Shown one piece after another: positions 1 to 8,651 of a stretch of DNA of 64,000 nt. Positions within the stretch are counted from its first letter, which is position 1. Each line of letters starts with the position of its first letter. Source of the stretch: Coleofasciculus sp. FACHB-T130. Lineage in GTDB: Bacteria > Cyanobacteriota > Cyanobacteriia > Cyanobacteriales > FACHB-T130. The notes beneath the pieces were generated by a model, which searched no databases, was not told where the DNA came from, and saw only the letters and a list, made by a program, of their open reading frames with translations. A program made the translations under genes and the position numbers. The DNA is taken from the NCBI RefSeq assembly GCF_014695375.1, contig NZ_JACJOG010000034.1:1-64000 (forward strand), written 5' to 3'.

Positions 1-1
1 T

Positions 2-145
2 GAAGTTCGTCTGACTACTGAGCAAGTATTGACAATAATCCAGTTTGCTAAAGGTCATGAGACGGTCGAGCGCTGCCAGCAATGGAGCTACTGTACTGGT
101 TATTCTTTGGATTGGCTAGACCCTACCTATAGCGGACTTGCGTAA
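2..145 (+). CDS. C-terminal fragment of an unrecognised protein, cut by the window edge
   Basis: An open frame enters from the left edge and ends at a TAA after 47 codons. The composition looks protein-like (QVLTIIQFAKGHE, then a Cys/Trp/Tyr-rich tail QQWSYCTGYSLDWLDPTY), but I do not recognise the family. It is on the plus strand, opposite to the next gene. It may be a chance open frame, because no start or upstream context is visible. The 190 bases that follow hold only a short repeat and no gene I can support. Confidence 0.3.
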   Translation, partial: EVRLTTEQVLTIIQFAKGHETVERCQQWSYCTGYSLDWLDPTYSGLA

Positions 146-235
146 GTCCTGCTCCTCCGATTGCAACCTCTACTCCAACAACAGGGGATTCATATCAACA
201 TTTCTTGGTGCAAGATGTAAGTTGACTCAAATACA

Positions 236-270
236 AAACCTAACCCCCTTCCCTGCTAGGGAAGGAGGAA
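236..270. repeat. Short copy of the C-rich palindromic repeat (family R1)
   Basis: A CCTAACCCCC start runs into a TTCCCTGCTAGGGAA hairpin. The same consensus recurs at 28.77 and 57.15 kb between genes, and inside adenylation-domain coding sequence at six places in the synthetase genes. Confidence 0.55.
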
Positions 271-333
271 TATGTCGCTACTATCACCGTGCCGAAAGAG
301 CGATCGCTTAAAATTCAGCCTCACCGTACAATA

Positions 334-873
334 TTAGCGACGGTGGAACTCGACGACATCGCGTTTAATCGTGACATCGTAATTGCCAAAGAAGTCGTGT
401 CCTAACAATCCCATATCTTGTTCTGGGCCAGCGATCGCAACTAGCACTTTGTTAGCGACAGCACCATCCACGGCAATTGATTGCACATAGCCGACGGGAA
501 ACTCGACTCCCACCGCACTCGCCGTATCAGCTTTAACAGTCTTCACCGGCACCACTCGCAACGCTGATGCCATCTGGCGGGTAATCATCGTGCCGCTAGC
601 CCCGGTGTCTACAATCATCTCAAAAGTCTGTCCGCCATTAAACATGACATCAATGACGGGTGTGCCACCGGCGCGGCGTTTGATTCTGGCTTGAAAGACT
701 CGTTTGTTCCCCTCATCGGTACCGCAGAGACTCCCCAAGTCTATCGTTCTGCCCCCCGGTGCCACCATGAAGCAAGCCGCGTCCTGAGCCTTAGCCGCCT
801 CTGGCACCCCCGCTACGGCTGCGTAGGAAACCAGCCCAGTTAGAGAAACTACCACGGTTAAAAATCGTTTCAT
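334..873 (-). CDS. Secreted retropepsin-like aspartic protease (clan AA)
   Basis: The protein has a single retropepsin-type domain of the kind found in bacterial TIGR02281-like proteins. The catalytic motif is visible as FEMIVDTGASGTMITRQMA, and the second conserved patch is GLLGHDFFGNYDV near the C-terminus. Such one-domain proteases act as dimers. An N-terminal hydrophobic stretch (FLTVVVSLTGLVSYAAVAG) looks like a signal peptide, so export to the periplasm is inferred. I prefer the ATG at 873 (MKRFLTVV) because AGGAAAG lies just upstream. An ATG six codons earlier at 891 is possible but has no better site. The substrate is unknown. No link to the siderophore locus is evident. Confidence 0.8.
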   Translation of the reverse strand: MKRFLTVVVSLTGLVSYAAVAGVPEAAKAQDAACFMVAPGGRTIDLGSLCGTDEGNKRVFQARIKRRAGGTPVIDVMFNGGQTFEMIVDTGASGTMITRQMASALRVVPVKTVKADTASAVGVEFPVGYVQSIAVDGAVANKVLVAIAGPEQDMGLLGHDFFGNYDVTIKRDVVEFHRR

Positions 874-1032
874 CTTGCTTTCCTGTCTCATTCATTGAGC
901 GCCCAGCAGATTGATTATTGCTCAATTCGTTAATTTCTGACGGCTGCTGAATAGTGTTACAACTCTGGCTTATGGCAAGGGCTTTTGTCGAGGGCGATCG
1001 CGCAGCTTATGCGCTTCTAGTCAGACTCCCCT

Positions 1033-1060
1033 GTAGAGACGCGATTAATCGCGTCTCTAC
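1033..1060. repeat. Perfect 28-bp palindrome (family R2)
   Basis: The left arm GTAGAGACGCGATT is followed directly by its exact reverse complement, ending in GTCTCTAC. Degenerate copies lie in the dhaK-dhaL gap (6.07 kb) and, notably, inside synthetase coding sequence at 23.5, 33.4 and 53.05 kb. Confidence 0.85.
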
Positions 1061-1101
1061 TAATGAAAAATACGGTTTAAGCTCTCAAGAGGAGTGGTGC
1101 T

Positions 1102-1944
1102 TCATCTAGATGTTTGAAACACTCGAAACGCTGAAATATTTAAAATCGCTCCTAGAATCAACTTTAGCGCTGATGCTGGAACGATTCCAGCCAGCATTCC
1201 GCCGATAATTGCTCCAATCACTGACCCGATACTCATGGGAGTAATCGTATTTTTCAGCGGAGAGCGATCGCGGAATGCTCCCCGGCTAGCGTATTGAATC
1301 AACCCGACTAACACAGTTGGAAAACTGATGAGCAAACTCGCGGTTCCTGCTGTCTTCATATCTACACCGAAGGCAAAAACGAGTGTGGGGATGATAATTT
1401 CACCCCCAGCTACCCCTAATAGACTGCTAACCAGCCCAATCGCCAAACCAAACAGAATTCCGGCTAAAATACGCCAAGTTAAGGCAGCAGGTAAGAGAGC
1501 GGGTATCTGCTGAGGTAGAAAGCTCTCAACAATTAGAGCAATTCCAACTCCGACTAGCAGCACTAAGATAGTTCGCTCAAGCTGTTCATTTGACAGCCGT
1601 CCTGCCAAAGCTACGCCCAAAAAAGCTGTGATAATTGCTCCAGCAATCAAGGACAGCACCACAGGCAATAAAGGTAGCACTGAATCGAATGAGAGTGTTT
1701 TACCTCGAATTGCTAGGGATGCGGCAATTGTAATTAAGCTAACAGCCAAATTCAGCGGGACAGCCTGACGGACTGAATAGCCCAGCACACCAGCCAACAC
1801 AGGTAATCGAAACTCCGCACCTCCTAAACCAATCAGCCCTCCCAGTGCCCCAATAGGTACAGCATAGAGAAATGCAAGTTGGGGATGATGTCGGACAAGA
1901 GAACTTCTGTTTGTCTCTACAACGGGTGCGTTGGGCTTCTCCAT
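1102..1944 (-). CDS. TauE/SafE-family membrane permease
   Basis: This 280-residue, very hydrophobic protein has the two-fold repeat typical of the TauE/SafE (DUF81) family. The first half contains GGLIGLGGAEFRLPVLAG and the second half LLGVAGGEIIIPTLVFAFGV, each followed by a PLN/TAS-type stretch. About eight membrane segments are expected. Family members export or import sulfite, sulfoacetate and other small organosulfur anions, but the substrate cannot be read from the sequence. A G-rich stretch upstream of the ATG at 1944 could serve as the ribosome site. It stands alone between unrelated genes, so there is no operon clue. Confidence 0.85.
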   Translation of the reverse strand: MEKPNAPVVETNRSSLVRHHPQLAFLYAVPIGALGGLIGLGGAEFRLPVLAGVLGYSVRQAVPLNLAVSLITIAASLAIRGKTLSFDSVLPLLPVVLSLIAGAIITAFLGVALAGRLSNEQLERTILVLLVGVGIALIVESFLPQQIPALLPAALTWRILAGILFGLAIGLVSSLLGVAGGEIIIPTLVFAFGVDMKTAGTASLLISFPTVLVGLIQYASRGAFRDRSPLKNTITPMSIGSVIGAIIGGMLAGIVPASALKLILGAILNISAFRVFQTSR

Positions 1945-2112
1945 CGATTTTCCCCCACTACTCTTTCACTCAGATTAGTTGAAAGATAAGGGTTTAAGCG
2001 ATTGGGCAAGTACAACTAACTTACTTTTACTGGCCTTCTAAATCTGGAAGCATAAGTTGAGGATCTCTCAACCTTGGCACCAGCCAGCACAAAATCTCGC
2101 CTTTGACTCGCC

Positions 2113-3636
2113 TTAGAAAGTATCCTGAAGAAGTGTTTCACCTCGCCGGTATATTTCACGAGCGTAGTCAGTCCACGCTCCTTGTCCCCAGTAACGAAAA
2201 CAGCTTGTTTGAAGCAAAAGATTATTCATCAGTGCCTCTCGATAGCTGGATTGTTGGGTAATAGATTCCCCCGCCGAATGGCTTGATTCTGCTTCCCCTT
2301 GGAGCAATCGGTCGATTTTATCGTGGAATAAAGCACTGAGTTTATTCATCGGAGTCAAGACATTTTCATATCCATTCACCCAACTCAGGTGATTCGTCCA
2401 AGAAGCGCCATCCATGTGAAAGTTTGGATTAATCTGCTTCAATTCTGCAATCGCATTGGCAACCGCTTCTGGAGTATAATTTTCGGCGGTTACTCGCTCC
2501 CAAATTTGGTGTTGACCAATTGCTTGACAAGTTGGATAATTTTCAGGCGTGCAACCTGCGGCTTCTATGAGTTCCAAGTATTCTGTACCTGTCATTCCGA
2601 CAACGCCTGTTTTTCCTCCGCCTTCATTTGCCATTTGATACCAGGCTTGGTTGAAAGCGCTAGGAAATTCATTCATCATCACGCCGCCATTTTCACCATC
2701 TCCAATCTGGGTAACAATGGGCGGTACCGAAACATTTCCTAACTGCTGCCGAGATAGGGTTTTAGCTTCGTAGTAAGGCTGCATTTGCGCCACTAATTTT
2801 GTATCGGAACCTTGAGTCTTAATCAGTGCCGTAATACTAATCGTTTCGCCATTAGAATTTCGCGCCACCAAGCGGTGAGGCAAATGCTTATAGGGCAAAG
2901 ATTGACCCGTTAGGGTTTCAACAGAATGCTCTTGAACCATTACCCAACGGTATCCACATTCTTTCAGGGCTTTTACAAATTCATACAGCGTATCTGGGTG
3001 GTTGGGGAGGTGCATTTCTGGAGGAGAAAATCCTTTCACTCGCGCCAGTGCATCCCATCCAAAAATGGCTGCAAAATGATGTTGCCATGCTTGAATATGT
3101 AATTTGATATCGGGAATCGGGGTAGAAGGAACAACCGCATGACTCCACATTGTCCCCAGCCATTCTACATAAGGCTGGTAAGTGGGGTTACAGGTGATGC
3201 GCTTGAGATTTTCTAAGATGTCTCCTCGTCCCATTTGTCGCAGTCCCCAGAATAGATTCCCGGAGAAATCTAGCATGACGCGGGGATTGCAACCATTCGC
3301 AACCAATTCGGGAATAAAATCTGCCATACGGCTATAACAATAGGCAAATGGCCCTGCATTATGGTTGTCTCCTTCGTAGGGATGCTCAAACATATATTGC
3401 AGGTTGCTCTGGAGTTCGCCATTCGCCCCAGCGGGGATGGTAGGCTGGTGCATATGGAGCGCGATCGCAAATCCAGCCGTTACATCTTCTAACCGAATAT
3501 TCGTAGTAGGTAAAAATACAGGGTTATCCTGGTTTACGACAGCACTAACTTCTTTTTCCCATCCGGAAATGTTAGGCAATCCATCAATTACTTCGGATAA
3601 AACGGGAAGCGTCGTTTTAGGAGATGAGGAAACCAT
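2113..3636 (-). CDS. Glycoside hydrolase family 57 protein
   Basis: The 507-residue protein matches the GH57 alpha-amylase-like family of cyanobacteria. The N-terminal barrel signature FAIALHMHQPTIPAGANGE is clear. Further family features are PEMHLPNHPDTLYEFVKA, GDGENGGVMMNEFPSAF and the C-terminal SCFRYWGQGAWTDYAREIY. GH57 enzymes act on alpha-1,4/1,6 glucans (amylase, branching or 4-alpha-glucanotransferase activities) in the cytoplasm; which activity applies here cannot be told. No signal peptide is seen. The start at 3636 has no obvious Shine-Dalgarno sequence, but the long polar N-terminus before the barrel reads as coding. It appears monocistronic. Confidence 0.85.
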   Translation of the reverse strand: MVSSSPKTTLPVLSEVIDGLPNISGWEKEVSAVVNQDNPVFLPTTNIRLEDVTAGFAIALHMHQPTIPAGANGELQSNLQYMFEHPYEGDNHNAGPFAYCYSRMADFIPELVANGCNPRVMLDFSGNLFWGLRQMGRGDILENLKRITCNPTYQPYVEWLGTMWSHAVVPSTPIPDIKLHIQAWQHHFAAIFGWDALARVKGFSPPEMHLPNHPDTLYEFVKALKECGYRWVMVQEHSVETLTGQSLPYKHLPHRLVARNSNGETISITALIKTQGSDTKLVAQMQPYYEAKTLSRQQLGNVSVPPIVTQIGDGENGGVMMNEFPSAFNQAWYQMANEGGGKTGVVGMTGTEYLELIEAAGCTPENYPTCQAIGQHQIWERVTAENYTPEAVANAIAELKQINPNFHMDGASWTNHLSWVNGYENVLTPMNKLSALFHDKIDRLLQGEAESSHSAGESITQQSSYREALMNNLLLQTSCFRYWGQGAWTDYAREIYRRGETLLQDTF

Positions 3637-3836
3637 TACAGATTGCTCTAATATTAGATGAATTTATTTAATTATTATATAAAGGATTAGTCAAATAATT
3701 ATATTGTCTTTGGTACTCTAAATAGTCAAAAAGAAATTTCTTCAACCATTTACAGTACCAAAAACGATACAAAAATCGCACTAAAATAATGCGCGGTCAG
3801 TAAAGCGATCGCCTGTGGCATCGCTTTCAGATTGCT

Positions 3837-3977
3837 TTAACCTTTGGTTCGGCGAACATGATCGGAAATTCGCTGCTTGCGTTCCTCTGAGTTTCTAGGA
3901 GATGGTTTGATAAAATCCCCCGAACTCCGGGATAAATGTTCCATAATTCGCTTCTTGCGGTCATCTGCACTTGCCAT
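3837..3977 (-). CDS. Small basic protein of 46 residues with an internal repeat
   Basis: The frame starts with an ATG at 3977 preceded by TAGGTAAATT (an AGGT-type ribosome site) and ends at a TAA. The protein is two copies of one short motif: DDRKKRIMEHLSRSSG near the N-terminus and EERKQRISDHVRRTKG at the C-terminus, joined by DFIKPSPRNS. It is highly charged, probably helical, and has no membrane segment or signal peptide. I cannot assign a function. The repeated design, the ribosome site and the lack of a competing frame argue that it is real. It lies between the GH57 gene and a repeat-rich gap. Confidence 0.65.
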   Translation of the reverse strand: MASADDRKKRIMEHLSRSSGDFIKPSPRNSEERKQRISDHVRRTKG

Positions 3978-4214
3978 AATTTACCTACTAAGTAAAAGTG
4001 TTATTGTGGGCTTTATTCTCTATTATTACTAATAATTTTTAAATCCGCATCCCGCTAAGGGGTTAAAAGTCTTATTACCCGTTTTTCGTTTCAATGAATT
4101 TAATGTTAAAGCTTTTACTCAGTTTTAACCGACATCTTGTATCAACAAAATTACTCTAAGTAAAACGATAGGTTAAATTTATAAATTCAACCCCATTCAG
4201 GTGGAATAAAGCGA

Positions 4215-4319
4215 TTATAGCAGTTGTATTTTTTTTAGGAACCGCGAAGATGCAAAAAGCGCGCAGAAAGAGGAAGAAGAGAGTTCCAATATTTTATGAA
4301 TGAATTAGGATTGCTATAG
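4215..4319. mobile_element. MITE-like palindromic repeat element (family R4), copy 1
   Basis: The element begins with TATAGCA and ends with its complement TGCTATA. Its purine-rich core contains AACCGCGAAGATGCAAAAAG and AGAGGAAGAAGAGAG. Two relatives lie at 46.3-46.5 kb, and a core fragment sits inside an ACP domain at 54.7 kb. It has no coding capacity. The rest of the 3978-4361 gap is AT-rich and shows no gene or clear promoter that I can support. Confidence 0.5.
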
Positions 4320-4361
4320 CCTATTTAAGATGCAAGCCGGATAAGAGCAACCTAATCCAAC

Positions 4362-5399
4362 TCATTTAACAGATGACTCTAGCATCCGAATTGTATTCTG
4401 ATTGGCATCAATTTCTACTGGCACGCCGACTGGCAAAGTAAATTTATCTTTAATATGACCAATCTGCGAACCATACCAAGCTGGAATTCCTAAAGGTTGA
4501 ATGTGTTCTCTCAATACTTGCGATAAAGTTAGGTAAGGTTGATTATCTTTGGGTTGGCAATCGGTACATTGCCCAAAAATAAACCCAGAAATTTGCTCTA
4601 GAATACCGGCGAGTTTTAGCTGAGTCAGCATCCGGTCTATCCGGTAAGCTTCCTCCCCAATTTCTTCTACAAATAAGATACTTTGTTTCCAATCTGGCAG
4701 ATAAGATGACCCCACCATTGCCGCCAGCACTGATAAATTGCCCCCAACTAATTTTCCCCTAGCCTTTCCAGGCGTAATTATTTCTACTTTAAAGCTAGCA
4801 TTCGGGGGATTTTGCATTGTGACGGCTTCCCCATTAAATAGAATGCGTTTAACATAATCTACGGTAAACGGATTCCAAGTGGATGTGCCGACGGGGCCAT
4901 GAAAAGTGACAACGCCACTTTTGGCATAAATTGCTAACAGCAGCGAAGTAATATCGCTGTAACCAATGAGGATTTTGGGAGAAGCTTGGATGAGGGGATA
5001 ATTCAAGAGTGGCAAAATCCGATTGCAACCCCAACCGCCACGCACAGCAACAATCGCTTTTACAGAAGCATCGGCAAACATAGCGTTTACATCAGATGCG
5101 CGATCGCGATCGCTTCCTGCCAAATAACCGTAACGGTCGAGAAGATGCTTCCCTAATTTAACCTTTAACCCCAAACTTGCCAGGGTTTGCTGTACCTGTG
5201 CAATGTCTTTCGCGTCAATGGGACTAGCGGGATTAATTAATCCCACCGTATCGCCGACTTTGAGGCGGGGTGGTTTTAAGGCGGTTTTTAAAAATGGATT
5301 TGCGATCGCAATCTGCGGGAACTCAGTTGCGATCTCAGTTGCGATCGCGGAAAGCGCAACGGTTTTAAGAAACTGACGGCGATTAATAAGGAATGACAA
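4362..5399 (-). CDS. Tat-exported S66 peptidase (LD-carboxypeptidase / microcin-immunity family)
   Basis: The N-terminus carries a twin-arginine export motif, NRRQFLKTVALSAIA, so the enzyme should act in the periplasm. The rest matches peptidase family S66. Visible landmarks are VGDTVGLINPASP, AIVAVRGGWGCNRILPLLNY, the nucleophile region IGYSDITSLL and the LFVEEIGEEAYRIDRML segment. LD-carboxypeptidases trim the terminal D-Ala from muropeptide tetrapeptides during peptidoglycan recycling; some relatives confer resistance to microcin C-type compounds. The only start compatible with the full Tat signal is the TTG at 5399, with no good ribosome site, so the exact start is uncertain. It lies 21 bases after dhaL on the same strand and could be cotranscribed. 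Confidence 0.82.
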   Translation of the reverse strand: MSFLINRRQFLKTVALSAIATEIATEFPQIAIANPFLKTALKPPRLKVGDTVGLINPASPIDAKDIAQVQQTLASLGLKVKLGKHLLDRYGYLAGSDRDRASDVNAMFADASVKAIVAVRGGWGCNRILPLLNYPLIQASPKILIGYSDITSLLLAIYAKSGVVTFHGPVGTSTWNPFTVDYVKRILFNGEAVTMQNPPNASFKVEIITPGKARGKLVGGNLSVLAAMVGSSYLPDWKQSILFVEEIGEEAYRIDRMLTQLKLAGILEQISGFIFGQCTDCQPKDNQPYLTLSQVLREHIQPLGIPAWYGSQIGHIKDKFTLPVGVPVEIDANQNTIRMLESSVK

Positions 5400-5420
5400 A
5401 TGACGATTAACGAATTACGA

Positions 5421-6050
5421 TTAGCTATTGACAGTTTCCCACAGCGTCTTGAGAATCAGATAAGTAGAGGTGGCACCCGGATCTTGATGACCGGCACTGC
5501 GATCGCCTAAATAACTCGCCCTGCCTTTCTTCGCTACCAAGGGAATCGTCTGTTTCATCCCTTCCTCAGCCGCAGCTACGGCTTGTTGTAAGGCTTCTGC
5601 GGTGCTTGCACCAGCCGCGACAGCTTGCTGAAAAGTATCTGTAGCAGGTGATAGAGAATCCAGCATGGTTTTATCACCCAAATTCGCCTTACCCCGTTGC
5701 ACAATACCTTCCACAAACGCTTGGAAAAGCGTCGCCATCTCCTCATCGGTCAGTTCCGACTTGCCTGCGACTGCCGTACTAGCCCGTAGGAACATCGTGC
5801 CATACAACGGCCCGCTGGCACCCCCAACACTGGAAATGAGCGTCATGCTGACAGTTTTGAGGATGTTGCCAATATCCTTATCTGCCACACTGGGTAGCTG
5901 AGTCGCCACTTTTTGAAAACCCCGGTTCATATTGATGCCGTGGTCAGCATCTCCAATTGCCGCGTCTTGTTCGGTTAGATAATCCTTATTTTGTTCTAAA
6001 ACTACTGCTACGGCTTGCAACCATTGCAGGATTTGTTCTTTACTGACCAT
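5421..6050 (-). CDS. dhaL: Dihydroxyacetone kinase, ADP-binding subunit DhaL
   Basis: DhaL carries ADP and Mg2+ and passes phosphate to dihydroxyacetone bound on DhaK. The metal/nucleotide motif is seen as AAIGDADHGINMNRGF near residue 30, followed by SSVGGASGPLYGTMFLRAS and a C-terminal GDRSAGHQDPGATST. With a start at the ATG at 6050 (MVSKEQILQWLQ) the protein is 209 residues, the usual DhaL size. A longer reading from 6152 would add 34 residues unlike the family and would overlap dhaK. The 56-base gap to dhaK holds an R2 repeat. In PTS-type systems ADP on DhaL is rephosphorylated by DhaM through enzyme I and HPr. Confidence 0.92.
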   Translation of the reverse strand: MVSKEQILQWLQAVAVVLEQNKDYLTEQDAAIGDADHGINMNRGFQKVATQLPSVADKDIGNILKTVSMTLISSVGGASGPLYGTMFLRASTAVAGKSELTDEEMATLFQAFVEGIVQRGKANLGDKTMLDSLSPATDTFQQAVAAGASTAEALQQAVAAAEEGMKQTIPLVAKKGRASYLGDRSAGHQDPGATSTYLILKTLWETVNS

Positions 6051-6069
6051 ATTCAAAACTCTAAACTCA

Positions 6070-6092
6070 GACGCGATTTGTTGCGTCTCTAC
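6070..6092. repeat. Degenerate R2 palindrome in the dhaK-dhaL gap
   Basis: The sequence runs AGACGCGATTTG and then TTGCGTCTCTAC, a diverged version of the palindrome at 1033-1060. It fills about half of the space between the dhaK stop and the dhaL start. Confidence 0.6.
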
Positions 6093-6106
6093 AACTCTAA
6101 ACTCTT

Positions 6107-7180
6107 TTATATTCCCCACCTTAAAGCTGGTGTCTTCACGGGTGCATCCCAAAGTTGAATCATCTCATCATCTAACTTCAGTAGAGTGATGGAACATCCT
6201 TGCATATCCAAAGAGGTGATGTAAGGGCCAATTAAATTACGAACAATTTGAAGTTTTTTCTTTTCGCAGATTTCTGCTAGTTTTCGATAGACAATGTACA
6301 ACTCAGAAAGGGGAGTGCCGCCCATACTGTTAACAAAGGCAAGAACGCGATCGCCACTTTCAAACGCAGGGTCAATGAGTTCCTGTTCCACCCATTCTCC
6401 CTTATCTGCATCCCACTCGCGCACAGTGCGGGTGTAATTTCTGTCTTCGATGATAGAAACCGCTAGCATCTCGGTAATTTCATCGGCTGACTTCAAGGAC
6501 ATTCGCTGTCGTCCCGGTTCTCCGTGAATGCCGATGCCGGATTCTATTTCATCATCCCCCAAACTAAAAGTCGGGCTACCTTTCGCGGGGACGGTACAAG
6601 AAGTCAGCGCCATACCCATGCTACGCCCGTTGAGATTAACTTGGCGACAGAGGTTGGCAACCTGCGTGAGATCGTAACCTTGTTGGGCAGCAGCACCGCA
6701 GATTTTTTCAGCGAGTACCGTCGCGCCGACACCCCGACGCCCTTGAGTATAAAGGCTATCTTTGACAGCGATATCATCATCGATCAAGATATTGAGTACC
6801 GAAATGCCCTCTGAGTGCGCGAGTTCTGCTGCCATCTCGAAGTTCATCACATCGCCGCTGTAATTCTTGACGATATTGAGGACACCCGCACCCCCCGTAA
6901 CCATCTTGGCAGCTTCTAGCATCTGGTCAGGGGTAGGAGAAGTGAAGACTTCACCCGGACAAGCCGCATCCAGCATCCCCAAACCGACAAAACCGCCATG
7001 CATCGGTTCGTGTCCGCTACCCCCCCCGGAGATGAGGGCGACTTTGCCAGGAATGGGTGCCTCGACGCGATAGATAAAGTGGGGGTCAAAATGGACTTTA
7101 ATCAGGTCGGGATGCGCTGCTGCCATTCCTTCCAGGCTTTCGCGCACTACATTATCGGAGTTATTGATGAGTTTTTTCAT
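6107..7180 (-). CDS. dhaK: Dihydroxyacetone kinase, substrate-binding subunit DhaK
   Basis: DhaK binds dihydroxyacetone covalently through a histidine. The 357-residue protein shows the family hallmarks: [17 protein letters not shown] at about residue 50, [28 protein letters not shown], and [12 protein letters not shown] with the substrate-binding His. The product, dihydroxyacetone phosphate, enters central metabolism. It is followed by dhaL on the same strand. No DhaM gene is adjacent; an enzyme I-like protein and a Lin0512-family gene lie 55 kb away on the same strand at the other edge of the siderophore locus. The first 17 bases of the coding region are duplicated just upstream. Confidence 0.93.
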   Translation of the reverse strand: MKKLINNSDNVVRESLEGMAAAHPDLIKVHFDPHFIYRVEAPIPGKVALISGGGSGHEPMHGGFVGLGMLDAACPGEVFTSPTPDQMLEAAKMVTGGAGVLNIVKNYSGDVMNFEMAAELAHSEGISVLNILIDDDIAVKDSLYTQGRRGVGATVLAEKICGAAAQQGYDLTQVANLCRQVNLNGRSMGMALTSCTVPAKGSPTFSLGDDEIESGIGIHGEPGRQRMSLKSADEITEMLAVSIIEDRNYTRTVREWDADKGEWVEQELIDPAFESGDRVLAFVNSMGGTPLSELYIVYRKLAEICEKKKLQIVRNLIGPYITSLDMQGCSITLLKLDDEMIQLWDAPVKTPALRWGI

Positions 7181-7195
7181 ATCGTCTTAATTTCG

Positions 7196-7231
7196 CTAGG
7201 AATCACTTTTTAAGTTGATGAGTTTTTTCAT
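7196..7231 (-). other. Upstream mini-frame duplicating the start of dhaK
   Basis: A 17-base direct repeat (7215-7231 and 7164-7180) places a second ATG with the same first five codons (MKKLI) upstream of dhaK. From this ATG the frame reads MKKLINLKSDS and stops at a TAG, 15 bases before the real dhaK start. It could be a leader peptide, a decoy start or a duplication scar. It has no good ribosome site, so translation is unproven. Confidence 0.4.
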
Positions 7232-7598
7232 GGGCGATCGCATGGTATCTTCAGCATCGGTCAGCTATCTTATTTTTCTTAACTCGCCTCAGTTTTAGGC
7301 AAGTGGGATGTTGCGATTCGGTGATGTCTCAATGTTATGCCAGACTGCAACTTTAACTCACCAGGCAACTGCGGGGTTTGCCGTTGTTGAAATCTGGAAT
7401 CCTTGTATGACTGGCAATTCAAGGATAATTTTCGCAAAGATATTGATAAATAATCGCAATAAGTCTAAAGTAATTTCTAGTTTCCTGGTTGAGCGCACCA
7501 AAGCGGCGGTTTCTCATCGTTCCGAGGCGCTTGACGTTACGCCAGCATATTTAGGGTTGCAATAGCAATAAACAAACACAAGGCAGAAGGCATCGATA
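7232..7598. promoter_or_regulatory. Divergent intergenic region between dhaK and the fecCD-like operon, with a weak Fur-like box
   Basis: This stretch must contain promoters for dhaK (left) and the siderophore permease operon (right). I could not find a convincing -35/-10 pair. The segment 7439-7457 (GATATTGATAAATAATCGC) matches 13 of 19 positions of the classical Fur box by my count, which is suggestive only. An 85-codon frame at 7308-7565 does not look like a real protein. Iron control is expected from gene function rather than shown by sequence. Confidence 0.3.
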
Positions 7599-8651
7599 TT
7601 GGCACCAATCCAGAAAATAGTGAAAAATCGGTTAATGGGGGAGGTTTTAGGATTTATACAGCCACGACCCTCTCTGCTTGTCGGCTTAATTCTGAGCCTC
7701 CTGATTCTCCTAATTTGCCTGGTGGTCAGTATTGGCTATGGTGCAGCCGACATTTCTGCAAGCACCATTTATGCAGCGTTGACAGCGTTTGATGGGTCTG
7801 CGGATCACCTGATTATTCGGACGATTAGGCTACCGCGATCGCTCATCGCCATCCTGGTTGGTGCCGCAATGGCGATCGCAGGTGCGATTATGCAAGGCAT
7901 CACTCGCAACCCCTTGGCTGACCCCGGAATCCTGGGAATCAACGCCGGTGCCGCAATGGCAGTGGTCATCGCCGTATTTGCTTTCGGAACAACCGATCCG
8001 AGTTTTTATGCTTGGTATGCCTTTCTGGGTGCCGGTGCCGCTGCGATCGCTGTCTATTTCCTCGGTTCCTTGGGTCGTGGTGGACTCACCCCACTCAACC
8101 TCACCATCGCCGGTGCAGCGATTAGCACCTTCCTGTCTTCAGTGACAACCGGCATCCTGATTTTCAGCCAACGCACCCTTGATGAAATCCGCTTTTGGAT
8201 GGCTGGATCGATTGCGGGGCGGGATTTCACGATTGTCTGGCAAGTACTGCCCTATATTACCCTCGGACTGATATTAGCCTTCGCTTTAGGCAAACAAATC
8301 ACTACCTTGAATCTTGGTGAAGATGTCGCCAAAGGCTTAGGTCAACGAACCGCATGGGTAAAAATTGCCGCTGCTTTCAGTGTCATCTTACTGGCAGGCA
8401 GTGCCGTTGCTGCCGCTGGCCCGATTGGATTTATCGGTTTAGTCGTCCCGCACGTTGTCCGCTTGCTGGTTGGCGTTGATTACCGCTGGATTATGCCCTA
8501 TTCTGCGGTTTTTGGAGCCATCTTACTGTTAACCGCAGATATCGGTGCCAGATTGTTGATTAAGCCGCAAGAACTCCCAGTCGGAGTCATGACTGCTTTC
8601 GTGGGTGCGCCCTTGTTCGTTTATCTTGCCCGCTTCAAGGTGAAAAAATGA
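7599..8651 (+). CDS. FecCD-family iron-siderophore ABC permease (first subunit)
   Basis: This 350-residue inner-membrane permease belongs to the FecCD/FhuB/BtuC type, expected to have about ten membrane segments. Family signatures are visible: [40 protein letters not shown], the ATPase-contact region near TLNLGEDVAKGLGQR, and AAAGPIGFIGLVVPHVVRLL. The start is a TTG at 7599 with AGAAGG eight bases upstream; an ATG at 7635 is the alternative. It overlaps the next gene by four bases (ATGA). With that gene and the ATPase it forms an importer for ferric siderophore. The cognate binding protein is probably the lipoprotein at 58.6 kb. Confidence 0.92.
   Translation: MAPIQKIVKNRLMGEVLGFIQPRPSLLVGLILSLLILLICLVVSIGYGAADISASTIYAALTAFDGSADHLIIRTIRLPRSLIAILVGAAMAIAGAIMQGITRNPLADPGILGINAGAAMAVVIAVFAFGTTDPSFYAWYAFLGAGAAAIAVYFLGSLGRGGLTPLNLTIAGAAISTFLSSVTTGILIFSQRTLDEIRFWMAGSIAGRDFTIVWQVLPYITLGLILAFALGKQITTLNLGEDVAKGLGQRTAWVKIAAAFSVILLAGSAVAAAGPIGFIGLVVPHVVRLLVGVDYRWIMPYSAVFGAILLLTADIGARLLIKPQELPVGVMTAFVGAPLFVYLARFKVKK

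Noticed and set aside
2389-2742. 117-codon plus-strand frame opposite the GH57 gene
   Set aside because: The minus strand carries conserved GH57 motifs across the same bases, and the plus-strand product is not protein-like.
7308-7565. 85-codon plus-strand frame upstream of the permease operon
   Set aside because: No recognisable domain, no clear ribosome site, and protein composition unlike a real gene. It lies in a region that must hold promoters.
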